From positions 1-46,851 of the forward strand of contig CAXSDR010000017.1 in assembly GCA_964236445.1 (NCBI GenBank): a stretch of 46,851 nt of DNA, read 5' to 3'. This DNA is from CAXSDR01 sp964236445. GTDB lineage: Bacteria > Actinomycetota > Actinomycetes > Motilibacterales > Motilibacteraceae. The notes beneath the pieces are model-generated. The model was not told the origin of the DNA. It saw nothing but the letters and a program-made list of their open reading frames with translations, and searched no databases. The translations under genes and the position numbers were made by a program. Below, piece after piece: positions 34,059 through 41,179 of this stretch (position 1 is its first letter; each line of letters begins with the position of its first letter).

Positions 34059-34654
34059 CGCGTGGACTGAAAAGCGAATGTCCCCGCGCTCCGGGCGAAA
34101 ACCTCGGTGACGGCGGGCAGGTGCCCGCCGAGGGGGCTGGTGAAGGTCAGCATCGCCGTAGTCGACAGTGTCGTCGGCGCGGGCACGTAGTAGCGCGTCA
34201 CGGCCATCGGCAGCGCCGTTCGTGACCTGCGGTCGAGGATGACCGACCGAGTCTCGGTGAGGCGTACGGCCTCGGTGCCGTCCTCGAGCGCGACCAGGCT
34301 GACCGCCCGGTCCGCTGCCGCGTCCCGGTCGGCTTCCAGGCCGGTCGCCAGCTCGGCCGCCGGCGCGGTGACGTCCTCCAGCACCTGCACCACAAGACCG
34401 GCGCACGCCGGAACGCGGCCATGGTGCATGCCGGACCAGCCCGCCGCCAGGCGTACGCCGGCGTCCTGGCTCTGCTTCACGGTCGAGTCCATGACCGCTG
34501 CCAGCTCCGCTCGGTGACGTGCCAGCGCGGGGGACCGGCGTACGGCCTGCGCGACACGTCGTTGAGTCGACCGGGCGGCTGACTCCGGCGCCAGGTCCAT
34601 CACGTCCCAGTCGGGCGGCAGCGAGAGCGTGAAACCCCCCGGACCCGTCCTCAC
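34055..34654 (-). CDS. Hypothetical protein of T7SS-like operon, LpqN/DUF1795-like fold suggested
   Basis: 199 residues with no signal peptide or membrane helix. It opens GGFTLSLPPDWDVMDLAPES, the pattern of PsbP/DcrB/LpqN-type domains (F-LPPDW). The end reads TRYYVPAPTTLSTTAMLTFT, SPLGGHLPAVTEVFARSAGT then FAF, again like the last strands and helix of that fold. I could not find catalytic residues. GTG 34654 overlaps the stop of the small gene upstream and its own stop overlaps the 452-residue gene, so all three are made together. In Gram-negative type VI systems, DUF1795 proteins are effector chaperones. A chaperone role here is only an analogy. Confidence 0.6.
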   Translation of the reverse strand: MRTGPGGFTLSLPPDWDVMDLAPESAARSTQRRVAQAVRRSPALARHRAELAAVMDSTVKQSQDAGVRLAAGWSGMHHGRVPACAGLVVQVLEDVTAPAAELATGLEADRDAAADRAVSLVALEDGTEAVRLTETRSVILDRRSRTALPMAVTRYYVPAPTTLSTTAMLTFTSPLGGHLPAVTEVFARSAGTFAFQSTR

Positions 34655-34938
34655 GGCGTCACCGTTGCACCCGTGGCGATCGCCTGGTCGGTCTGCCGGT
34701 AGGCCTGCGCGGCCTGGCTGAGCCCGGGGATGACTGTGGCGAGGTCGAGATCCATCGCGCGCAGGCCCCGCTCCCAGTGGTCGAAGAACGCGTGCAGCCT
34801 GTCGACGATCAGCTCTGAGCCCACCGACTCTCCCGAGATCGATGTGGCACTTTTCGTCGACGCCAGGGTGCTGCGAATCTTCTGCAGCCCATGGGCGAGG
34901 TCTTCCAGCGCCGTCGGGTCGACGCGAATCTCCGGCAC
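34651..34938 (-). CDS. Small WXG100/EspC-like type VII secretion protein
   Basis: 95 residues, all helical in appearance: VDPTALEDLAHGLQKIRSTL, then SELIVDRLHAFFDHWERGLR, then ATVIPGLSQAAQAYRQTDQA. A central W-x2-G (WERG, 55-58) takes the place of WXG. The tail Y80-R-Q-T-D84 is the YxxxD type VII secretion signal. The length is that of WXG100/EspC proteins. Start: GTG 34938 with AGGAGG five bases upstream is well fixed. It is the first gene of the three-gene operon (GTGA and ATGA overlaps), divergent from dinG by 165 bases. No EccC/EssC ATPase gene lies in the window, so the secretion machine must be elsewhere. Confidence 0.72.
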   Translation of the reverse strand: MPEIRVDPTALEDLAHGLQKIRSTLASTKSATSISGESVGSELIVDRLHAFFDHWERGLRAMDLDLATVIPGLSQAAQAYRQTDQAIATGATVTP

Positions 34939-35103
34939 GACAACCTCCTCTTCCTTCGTCGGACCTGTCGCGGGTGGGGGTGGCACCGCGGTGTCGCTGC
35001 GCAACCTAGGGATCGCGGGCGGCGACCGGGGGGCGGCTGACGACATCTGTGGATGACCGTCGAGATTGCGCGTGGGGCCGGTTCGAGCGGCTAGCCTCGC
35101 GCC

Positions 35104-37110
35104 GTGAGCTCCCCGCCTTCGACCACCGATCTCGGCGTGGCCGAGGTGCTCGCATGCGCCGTCCGCGCGCTCGGCGGCACCGAGCGGCCCGGCCAAATCG
35201 CGATGGCCGAGGCGGTGGCCGAAGCGATGGAGACGGGAGAGCACCTGCTCGTGCAGGCGGGGACAGGCACCGGGAAGAGCCTCGCCTATCTCGTGCCCGC
35301 CCTTGTGCACGCCGTCTCGGGTGAAGGCCCCGTCGTCATCGCGACAGCGACGCTCACGCTCCAGTCGCAGATCGTCGACCGCGATCTCCCGCGCCTCGTC
35401 GACGCCGTGGCGGCCCTGCTGGGTCGCCGCGCCACTTTCGCGATCTCGAAGGGCCGGTCCAACTACGTCTGCAAGGCCAAGCTCGCCGGCGTGGTGCCGG
35501 ACGACGAGGCGGGTGCCCTGTTCTCGGCCCCCGCCACGCCGATGGGACGTGAGGTGGCACGAGCGCGCGCCTGGGCCGAGGAGACCGACAGTGGTGATCG
35601 CGACGAGTTGGTCCCCGGCGTCTCGCAGCGTGCGTGGCGCCAGGTCAGCGTGACGGCACGCGAGTGCATCGGCGCTCAGAAGTGCGCCTACGGTCCGGAG
35701 TGCTTCGCTGAGCTCGCGCGTTCGCGTGCGGCTGGGGCCGACATCGTGATCACCAACCACGCGCTCCTGGCGCTCGACGCGCTGGAGTCGTTCGCGATCC
35801 TGCCCGAGCACGACGTGGTGGTGGTCGACGAGGCTCATGAGCTGGTCGACCGGGTCACGGGCGTGGCGACCGAGGAGCTGACCGTCGCCACCGTCGAGCG
35901 GGCGGCGGCCCGCGCGATGCGCGTCGTCGACGCCACTGCGGCCTCGGACCTGGTGGACGCGGCGGCCGCGCTGGGAGACGTGCTCGAGGCGCTGTCGCCC
36001 GAGCGCCTGCACGACCCGTTGCCGCCCTCCCTCGCCGATGCGCTGATGACGGTACGTGACGGCGCCAGGTCGGCGCAGTCGGCGTTGGCCGCAGCGAAGG
36101 ATGCCGACGAAGCGGCGCGGCGGGCCGCCCGCGTCGCCGTTGATGCGGTGTTCGCCACCGCTGAGCGCCTCCTCGCGATGGGGTCCTTCGACGTCGTGTG
36201 GCTTACGGCCAGCGACCGGATGGGCCGGTCGCTCAACGTCGCACCGCTTTCGGTCGCGGGCCTCCTGCGGGCGTCGCTGTTCGCCGATCGCACAGTCATC
36301 TGCACGTCTGCCACGCTCGAGCTGGGCGGCTCCTTCGACCTCGTCGCGCGTGGGCTGGGCCTGGGGGCAGACAAGGCCGACGGCCCGGCTTATCGAGGTC
36401 TCGACGTGGGATCCCCGTTCGATGCGGCAAAGCAAGGAATGCTCTACGTCGCTGCGCGGCTGCCGCCTCCAGGTCGTGACGCGATCGCGCCGGCGGCCCT
36501 CGACGAGCTCGCCGATCTCATCGAAGCGGCCGGCGGGCGCACGCTGGGTTTGTTCTCTTCCACACGCGCGGTGGGCGAGGCGGCGGGTGCACTCCGACGA
36601 CGCCTCGAGGAGCGCCGCATCCCGCTGCTCGTCCAGGGTGAGGGCTCGACCGCCGAGCTCGTGCGCGCCTTCGCCGCCGACGCGCGGACGTGCCTGTTCG
36701 GCACGATGTCGTTGTGGCAGGGCGTCGACGTCCCCGGCTCGTCTCTGCAGCTCGTCGTGATCGACCGCATTCCGTTCCCTCGGCCCGATGATCCGCTCAT
36801 GGCTGCACGCCGCGATGCCGCCGGTCCGGCCGGCTTCCGCACGGTCTATGCGGCAGCCGCGGCGCTGAAGCTGGCGCAGGGGGCGGGGCGGCTGCTGCGC
36901 ACGATGACCGACCGTGGCGTCGTCGCGGTCCTCGACCCGAGACTCACGACGGCCAGCTACGCACCATTCCTGCGCGCGAGCATGCCGCAGTTCTGGCCGA
37001 CCACCGACCGGGCGGTCGCGCTGTCCGCGTTGGGTCGGATCGACGCCGATGCTCCCGCTGCGCTGCGCGTGGGCGTGCCGCCGCCTCGTGTGACGGCGCG
37101 AGTGACGTGA
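35104..37110 (+). CDS. dinG: DinG-family ATP-dependent DNA helicase
   Basis: 668 residues. DinG/XPD-like SF2 helicases unwind DNA 5'-3' and resolve R-loops and repair intermediates. Q-motif-like RPGQIAMAEAVAEA, Walker A VQAGTGTGKSLAYLVPALVH, DEAH box VVVVDEAHELVDRVTG, motif VI-type KLAQGAGRLLRTMTDRGVVA. Four cysteines (RSNYVCKAK, TARECIGAQKCAYGPECF) form the iron-sulfur cluster site. SATLELGGSFD and GTMSLWQGVDVPG are further helicase motifs. GTG 35104 has no ribosome site but a -10-like TAGCCT at 35090-35095, so leaderless is likely. No SOS box is seen upstream. Its stop overlaps the start of the ligase gene. Confidence 0.92.
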   Translation: MSSPPSTTDLGVAEVLACAVRALGGTERPGQIAMAEAVAEAMETGEHLLVQAGTGTGKSLAYLVPALVHAVSGEGPVVIATATLTLQSQIVDRDLPRLVDAVAALLGRRATFAISKGRSNYVCKAKLAGVVPDDEAGALFSAPATPMGREVARARAWAEETDSGDRDELVPGVSQRAWRQVSVTARECIGAQKCAYGPECFAELARSRAAGADIVITNHALLALDALESFAILPEHDVVVVDEAHELVDRVTGVATEELTVATVERAAARAMRVVDATAASDLVDAAAALGDVLEALSPERLHDPLPPSLADALMTVRDGARSAQSALAAAKDADEAARRAARVAVDAVFATAERLLAMGSFDVVWLTASDRMGRSLNVAPLSVAGLLRASLFADRTVICTSATLELGGSFDLVARGLGLGADKADGPAYRGLDVGSPFDAAKQGMLYVAARLPPPGRDAIAPAALDELADLIEAAGGRTLGLFSSTRAVGEAAGALRRRLEERRIPLLVQGEGSTAELVRAFAADARTCLFGTMSLWQGVDVPGSSLQLVVIDRIPFPRPDDPLMAARRDAAGPAGFRTVYAAAAALKLAQGAGRLLRTMTDRGVVAVLDPRLTTASYAPFLRASMPQFWPTTDRAVALSALGRIDADAPAALRVGVPPPRVTARVT

Positions 37111-38093
37111 CCCGCATGCCGTCGCTCGTCCTCCCGATGCTCGCCACCGCGGCCCCGCTGCCGTCGGCCGAGGATGATGTGCGGTGGTCCTACGAGATGA
37201 AGTGGGACGGCGTACGCGCCATCGCCTACGTGCAGGACGGCAGCGTTCGAGCCTTGTCTCGCAACAGTCGCGACATCACCGGCGGATATCCCGAGCTGGC
37301 CGGCTTGGCGGGCCGCCTCGGCGATCGGGCCGCAGTGCTCGACGGCGAGCTGGTCGCCTTCGACGCCAAGGGGGCTCCCAGCTTCGAGCTGCTGCAGAGT
37401 CGGATGCACGTTCGCGCACCCGACCAGGTGCGGCAGCTGACGAGGACGACACCGGTCGTGTTTGTGGTGTTCGACGTCCTGCACCTGGGCGAACGGTCGC
37501 TCGTTGGGCTGCCCTACGACGAACGACGCGCGATCTTGGCTTCCCTGAACCTCGATTCGCGTCAGTGTTTTGTCCCACCGGCGTTCGTCAGCGACGGGGC
37601 TGCTGCGCTACAGACCTCGAAGCTGCAGCGGCTCGAAGGTGTGGTGGCGAAGCGACGCGACAGTGCCTATGCCCCGGGTTCGCGTTCGGACTGCTGGCGC
37701 AAGGTCAAGCACATGCGTATGCAGGAAGTCGTGATCTGTGGCTGGAAGCGGGGATCAGGGCGGCTGGGAGGTGGGCTCGGCTCACTGATGCTCGGTGTCT
37801 ACGAAGGTGAGCAGCTTCTCTTCATCGGCCATGTCGGCTCGGGATTCTCGCACGCAGCGCTGATGCAGTTGTCGCAGCTGCTGCAGCCGCTCGGACGCAG
37901 CGGGCCGGCTTATGCGGTGGCGCCGGACCGGGAGCAGGCGCGGGACGCACAGTGGGTGGAGCCTCGACTGGTAGGTGAAGTCCTCTTCAGTGATTGGACG
38001 CGTGACGGGCGCCTGCGCCACCCGTCATGGCGGGGTCTGCGCCCGGACAAAGATCCTCGACAGGTGCATGTGGAACCGGGTCCGAACGGCTAG
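37107..38093 (+). CDS. ATP-dependent DNA ligase (LigC/LigD-ligase-like)
   Basis: 328 residues, a compact ATP ligase. Nucleotidyltransferase motif I is EMKWDGVRAIAYV (the Lys is adenylated), then RALSRNSRDITGGYPEL, LDGELVAFDAKGAPSFELLQ, VFVVFDVLHLGERSLVGLPY, LEGVVAKRRDSAYAPGSRSD and WRKVKHMRMQEVVICGW (motif V). The OB domain follows (GSLMLGVYEGEQLLFIGHVG, RLRHPSWRGLRPDK). It resembles mycobacterial LigC or the ligase domain of LigD; polymerase and nuclease domains are missing. GTG 37107 overlaps the dinG stop (GTGA), so the two are coupled. No ku gene is nearby. Confidence 0.88.
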   Translation: MTRMPSLVLPMLATAAPLPSAEDDVRWSYEMKWDGVRAIAYVQDGSVRALSRNSRDITGGYPELAGLAGRLGDRAAVLDGELVAFDAKGAPSFELLQSRMHVRAPDQVRQLTRTTPVVFVVFDVLHLGERSLVGLPYDERRAILASLNLDSRQCFVPPAFVSDGAAALQTSKLQRLEGVVAKRRDSAYAPGSRSDCWRKVKHMRMQEVVICGWKRGSGRLGGGLGSLMLGVYEGEQLLFIGHVGSGFSHAALMQLSQLLQPLGRSGPAYAVAPDREQARDAQWVEPRLVGEVLFSDWTRDGRLRHPSWRGLRPDKDPRQVHVEPGPNG

Positions 38094-38102
38094 GGTGTCG
38101 CC

Positions 38103-38381
38103 GTGGCCGACCGCGAATGGACCTTCCTCAGCAACCATGGGCACGTGCTCGTGGCCGTTGCACAGGACCCTGAGGCGCGGGTCGTGGACATCGCGGCCCG
38201 CGTGGGGATCACCGACCGAGCAGTCCAGGCCATCCTGAACGACCTCGAGCAGACCGGCTACCTCCGGCGTTCGCGTGAGGGTCGTCGCAACAGTTACCGC
38301 ATCCTGCGCGGGGGTCGGTTCCGCCATCCCCAGGAGAAGAAGGCCAAGATCGGCTCGTTCCTCGAGCTGCTGGGACTTTAG
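38103..38381 (+). CDS. Winged helix-turn-helix regulator (MarR/ArsR-like)
   Basis: 92 residues. LSNHGHVLVAVAQDPEARVV, IAARVGITDRAVQAILNDLE, QTGYLRRSREGRRNSYRILR: this is a winged-helix domain with recognition helix ITDRAVQAILNDLEQTGYL and a wing (EGRRNSYRI). It is likely a small DNA-binding repressor; the ligand is unknown. GTG 38103 is nine bases after the ligase stop. TAGGGT, whose TAG is the ligase stop codon (38091-38096), could be a -10 for a leaderless transcript. Similar one-domain wHTH proteins are common in actinomycetes. Confidence 0.78.
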   Translation: MADREWTFLSNHGHVLVAVAQDPEARVVDIAARVGITDRAVQAILNDLEQTGYLRRSREGRRNSYRILRGGRFRHPQEKKAKIGSFLELLGL

Positions 38382-38639
38382 CCGACTGGCTGCTAGGTGA
38401 TGGGGTCGCGCCGGCAGGTCCTACATCCGAAGCCGAATTCATGATCTGAAAGGCAGCGGTCGGTCGCAGCACCACGTGTCCATTGCACCTGCCTCCTGTG
38501 GGCTCGGAGACCCGTGCCGGAGTTCGGGTTGCGCGGGTGGGCTCTGAGGACGCCAAGATCAGGCAGCCGTCTCGGGCCCGAGCAGAGGGAGCGCCGCCGT
38601 CGACCACGGACAACTTCTCCACTCTTTCGCCGCAGCGTC

Positions 38640-38670
38640 TTGCCACTTGCCCGGTTCGGGCTGCTACGCT
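38640..38670 (+). promoter_or_regulatory. Candidate cspA promoter with long 5' leader
   Basis: TTGCCA (38640-38645) and TACGCT (38665-38670), 19 bases apart, lie about 135 bases before the cspA start, giving a leader of about 128 bases as is usual for cold-shock mRNAs. The whole interval 38382-38804 (423 bases) contains no gene. The leader includes the GC palindrome GGGGGCCCCC near 38765-38774. Confidence 0.4.
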
Positions 38671-38804
38671 CGGATGCAGGTCGCAAGAGGTTCGTGCGTG
38701 TGGGGCGTTCAATCGCAGTCGCTCGCAGAGGATCGGTAACGCGGGCGTGTAGGTCCCCACAAGAGGGGGCCCCCGTGGCGACCGGAGTTGAAGGTAGAAG
38801 ACAC

Positions 38805-39005
38805 ATGGCTCAGGGCACCGTTAAGTGGTTCCGCGACGACAAGGGTTACGGCTTCATCGAGCAGGATGGTGGACCGGACCTGTTCGTCCACTTCCGCGCA
38901 ATCCAGGGCACGGGTTTCAAGACCCTCGCCGAGGGTCAGCGTGTGGAGTTTGACACCGAGCAGGGCCAGAAGGGCCCGCAGGCCGTCAACGTCAACGTCA
39001 TCTGA
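38805..39005 (+). CDS. cspA: Cold-shock domain protein CspA
   Basis: 66 residues, one cold-shock domain: GTVKWFRDDKGYGFIEQDGG, PDLFVHFRAIQGTGFKTLAE, GQRVEFDTEQGQKGPQAVNV. The RNP1 (KGYGFI) and RNP2 (LFVHF) motifs bind single-stranded RNA/DNA. Such proteins are RNA chaperones. ATG 38805 is preceded by GAAGGTAG. It is complete; 17 bases after the stop the contig ends at a gap, and the last 38 bases of the gene appear again after the gap with its terminator. Confidence 0.93.
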   Translation: MAQGTVKWFRDDKGYGFIEQDGGPDLFVHFRAIQGTGFKTLAEGQRVEFDTEQGQKGPQAVNVNVI

Positions 39006-39022
39006 CGTTCTCACACTTGGGC

Positions 39023-39122
39023 NNNNNNNNNNNNNNNNNNNNNNNNNNNNNNNNNNNNNNNNNNNNNNNNNNNNNNNNNNNNNNNNNNNNNNNNNNNNNN
39101 NNNNNNNNNNNNNNNNNNNNNN
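39023..39122. other. Assembly gap (100 N)
   Basis: 100 consecutive N, the usual placeholder of scaffolding tools. The contig ends on either side share an identical 55-base sequence, so the true gap is probably zero. Confidence 0.99.
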
Positions 39123-39177
39123 AGAAGGGCCCGCAGGCCGTCAACGTCAACGTCATCTGACGTTCTCACACTTGGGC
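39123..39177 (+). repeat. 55-base copy of cspA 3' end (contig overlap)
   Basis: Bases 39123-39177 are identical to 38968-39022: the last 12 codons and stop of cspA plus 17 bases. It is most simply a contig overlap left unmerged. It may otherwise mark a second cspA copy lost in the gap. Confidence 0.9.
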
Positions 39178-39181
39178 AAGG

Positions 39182-39213
39182 CCCCCGCACGGCTTCGGCC
39201 GGCGGGGGTTTTG
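39182..39213 (+). terminator. Rho-independent terminator of cspA
   Basis: CCCCCGC (39182-39188) pairs with GCGGGGG (39202-39208), and CGGC (39190-39193) with GCCG (39198-39201), with one bulged A and a TTCG tetraloop. TTTTG follows. If the gap is false, it begins 22 bases after the cspA stop. Confidence 0.9.
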
Positions 39214-39233
39214 TCGTTTCGACCCTCTCGTGG

Positions 39234-39594
39234 TCAGTTGAACTGGTAGTCGGCGTAGGCCCGCATCCGCGAGCGCATGGTGCTCGCTGTACGTCGTATC
39301 GCCGCCTGAACTCTGGACGCCGGCGTGGAGCTGACGAAGTGCGTCCAGTTGCGTCCCAGACCTCGGCGCCGGCCCTGAGGGGCTCGACCATGCGGTCATT
39401 CAGACGCCGCAGTCCCTCGACCCGGACCGCGGCCGCAACACCCCCCGTCGACGGCCGCCGCGTTCGACGTCGGCGATCAGCCGCGCGTGATGCGCGCACA
39501 GCGGCCGCGTTGGACCCCGCAGGGGGTGGGTGCCTGGTGACGCGTCGCCCGCGACGCGACACCGACATGTGGGACAGGTTCGGGCATCGACCAC
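39234..39594 (-). pseudogene. Zinc-ribbon protein gene with two frameshifts
   Basis: From ATG 39594 the first frame reads MVDARTCPTCRCRVAGD and RPLCAHHARLIADVERGGRR. It then should continue AAAVRVEGLRRLNDRMVEPL and RAGAEVWDA in a second frame, and NWTHFVSSTPASRVQ, IRRTASTMRSRMRAYADYQF in a third, ending at TGA 39234. The breaks fit a missing G in the G6 run (near 39447-39452) and a missing A near 39356. The joined product would be about 120 residues with CPTC and CAHH as a possible metal site. The errors could be sequencing indels next to the contig end; the family is unrecognised. Confidence 0.45.
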
Positions 39595-39675
39595 TTTATC
39601 GGTGGTAAGCCGCCGGGACCTCGCGCGGAGCGGCAGAGCCCGCCCGGTGGCCGGCTGCGCTTCGCGCGCTGACGG

Positions 39676-40350
39676 TCAGACCTTGCGCAGGACGGCGACG
39701 ACCCGGCCCAGGACGGTGGCGTCATCACCGGGGATCGGGTCGTAGGCCGGGTTGTGCGGCATGAGCCACACGTGGCCGTCCTTGCGGCGGTAGGTCTTGA
39801 CGGTGGCTTCTCCGTCGATCATCGCCGCGACGATGTCACCGTTGTCGGCGACCGGCTGCTGGCGGATGACCACCCAGTCCCCGCTGCAGATCGCGGCGTC
39901 GATCATCGAGTCACCACGGACCTCGAGCAGGAAGAGCTGGCCGTCGCCCACCAGTCGCTTCGGCAAGGGAAAGACGTCCTCCACGGCCTGCTCGGCCAGG
40001 ATCGGCCCACCCGCGGCGATGCGGCCCACCAGGGGCACGTAGCTCGCCGCCGGCCGTTCTGCGGATGCCGCTGCCTCATCGAACGCCACCGCCTCGGGCT
40101 CGGGGCTGAACACCTCGATCGCGCGAGGGCGGTTGGGGTCTCGGCGGATGAAGCCCTTGCGCTCGAGCGTCGTGAGCTGGTGCGAGACGCTCGAGGAGCT
40201 GGTCAGGCCGACGGCCTCACCGATCTCGCGCACGCTCGGGGGATAGCCCCTGCGCTCGACGGCATCGCGGATGACCTCGAGGACTTTGCGCTGGCGAGGA
40301 GTGAGGCCAGCTGCGTCCGGCGGTCCGTCGGGGATCTCGCGCACGCTCAC
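39676..40350 (-). CDS. lexA: LexA repressor
   Basis: 224 residues. LexA represses SOS genes until RecA filaments trigger its self-cleavage. The N-terminal wHTH has LTPRQRKVLEVIRDAVERRG, YPPSVREIGEAVGLTSSSSV, HQLTTLERKGFIRRD. The cleavage site is IAAGGPILAE (Ala113-Gly114); the catalytic dyad is Ser148 (VRGDSMID) and Lys185 (ATVKTYRR). Start: GTG 40350 with AAGGAG six bases upstream. The promoter carries an SOS box overlapping its -35, so lexA is autoregulated. It is divergent from a LysM gene, as in mycobacteria and corynebacteria. Confidence 0.96.
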   Translation of the reverse strand: MSVREIPDGPPDAAGLTPRQRKVLEVIRDAVERRGYPPSVREIGEAVGLTSSSSVSHQLTTLERKGFIRRDPNRPRAIEVFSPEPEAVAFDEAAASAERPAASYVPLVGRIAAGGPILAEQAVEDVFPLPKRLVGDGQLFLLEVRGDSMIDAAICSGDWVVIRQQPVADNGDIVAAMIDGEATVKTYRRKDGHVWLMPHNPAYDPIPGDDATVLGRVVAVLRKV

Positions 40351-40418
40351 GGGCTGCTCCTTGGCTCGAACCGAACTTGTCAGTGGGGACCGGCATCGTC
40401 GTCTCTGTCGGCAACCAC

Positions 40419-40447
40419 ACCGTAGCCATATCCAGGCCCTCGTTCAA
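40419..40447 (-). promoter_or_regulatory. lexA promoter
   Basis: On the minus strand TTGAAC (40442-40447) and TACGGT (40419-40424) are 17 bases apart. The start of transcription is near 40412, about 60 bases before the lexA GTG. The -35 shares its end with an SOS box. Confidence 0.72.
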
Positions 40448-40458
40448 ACACCTGTTCG
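40445..40458. promoter_or_regulatory. SOS box at lexA promoter
   Basis: CAAACACCTGTTCG matches the SOS box CGAAC-N4-GTTCG with one change. It overlaps the -35 of lexA, suited to autorepression. Confidence 0.7.
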
Positions 40459-40468
40459 ATTCGGAGTG

Positions 40469-40496
40469 TTGCAGATGACCCGTTCCGTGATAGAAC
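40469..40496 (+). promoter_or_regulatory. Candidate promoter of the LysM gene
   Basis: TTGCAG (40469-40474) and TAGAAC (40491-40496), 16 bases apart, lie 46 bases ahead of the LysM ATG. An SOS box follows 17 bases downstream, placed to block the polymerase. Confidence 0.5.
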
Positions 40497-40513
40497 ATCG
40501 CTCACACGTTCGA

Positions 40514-40529
40514 TCGAACGCGCGTTCGA
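40514..40529. promoter_or_regulatory. Perfect SOS box upstream of the LysM gene
   Basis: TCGAACGCGCGTTCGA is a perfect 16-base palindrome of the TCGAAC-N4-GTTCGA form. It lies 13 bases before the LysM ATG. An overlapping CGTTCGATCGAACG palindrome (40507-40520) adds a further half-site. Confidence 0.88.
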
Positions 40530-40542
40530 CTGGAGGCCCGAC

Positions 40543-40908
40543 ATGAGCACCTATGCCGCCATCTCACCCGTTGCCCCCCCACGCGGACTATCAGGCGCAG
40601 AGGCAGGTTGCCGCCCGACGCCGGTGCGGCTGACTCGGCGGGGAAGGCTCGTCGCCACGCTGCTTCTCACGGTGTTGCTTGCGGGGGCACTCGGCAGCGT
40701 GCGCGTCGTCGGGCACGCGAGCGGCACGACCGACGGTCCGGTGGCAACCTTCGTGACCGTCCAGAGCGGCCAGACGCTGTGGCAGATCGCCGGTGCCGTC
40801 GCGCCGGGCGAGGACCGACGCGACACGGTCGCTCGCATCATCGACATGAACGAGCTCGATGGAGCGCGGATCGCCCGGGGGCAGCGGCTCGCCGTGCCTG
40901 CCGGCTAG
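40543..40908 (+). CDS. LysM-domain membrane protein, SOS-induced cell-division inhibitor-like (DivS/ChiZ/YneA type)
   Basis: 121 residues. A short basic N-terminus precedes one membrane helix (LVATLLLTVLLAGALGSVRV), then an external LysM-like domain (VATFVTVQSGQTLWQIAGAV, DTVARIIDMNELDGARIARG, QRLAVPAG) that binds peptidoglycan. The place (divergent from lexA), size, topology and perfect SOS box match Rv2719c/ChiZ of M. tuberculosis, DivS of C. glutamicum and YneA of B. subtilis, which delay division during DNA damage. ATG 40543 has GGAGG six bases upstream. Inhibition of division is inferred from context, not shown by sequence motifs. Confidence 0.85.
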   Translation: MSTYAAISPVAPPRGLSGAEAGCRPTPVRLTRRGRLVATLLLTVLLAGALGSVRVVGHASGTTDGPVATFVTVQSGQTLWQIAGAVAPGEDRRDTVARIIDMNELDGARIARGQRLAVPAG

Positions 40909-40990
40909 AAGCCCGCACGCCTAGTCACCCTCCGTGCACGGTGTCTGACCTGCAGTGTTGTAGATCCACAGACCAGTTCCCGCGATCCGC

Positions 40991-41019
40991 TTGTGGCGGG
41001 AGGCTGACGAGGCTACGGT
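40991..41019 (+). promoter_or_regulatory. Candidate nrdRJ promoter with possible NrdR boxes
   Basis: TTGTGG (40991-40996) and TACGGT (41014-41019) are 17 bases apart, about 160 bases before nrdR. Two imperfect dyads near it, TGTTGTAGATCCACA (40956-40970) and ACATGTAGT (41024-41032), could be NrdR sites but match the known box poorly. The rest of 40909-41179 shows no gene and no B12-box. Confidence 0.45.
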
Positions 41020-41179
41020 TCCCACATGTAGTAGTTACACGGCTGTAAGTCGTCCACAGGTTGTGCTCAGGTAGTGGACACTTCTCCCCAGGTTGTCCCC
41101 AGCGTCTGCACAGTTCCGTCCCCAGGGACGCTGCCGGGTGGCCGCGGGAGCAGCTGTCCGACGCCTCCGGAGGTCTCTC

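Noticed and set aside
34651..36435. 594-codon minus-strand frame covering dinG and the small T7SS gene
   Set aside because: Only its last 95 codons, from GTG 34938 with a strong ribosome site, are a real gene; the rest is antisense to dinG.
40909..41179. Cobalamin riboswitch ahead of nrdRJ
   Set aside because: A B12-dependent reductase makes it plausible, but no B12-box or the expected long leader structure is visible.
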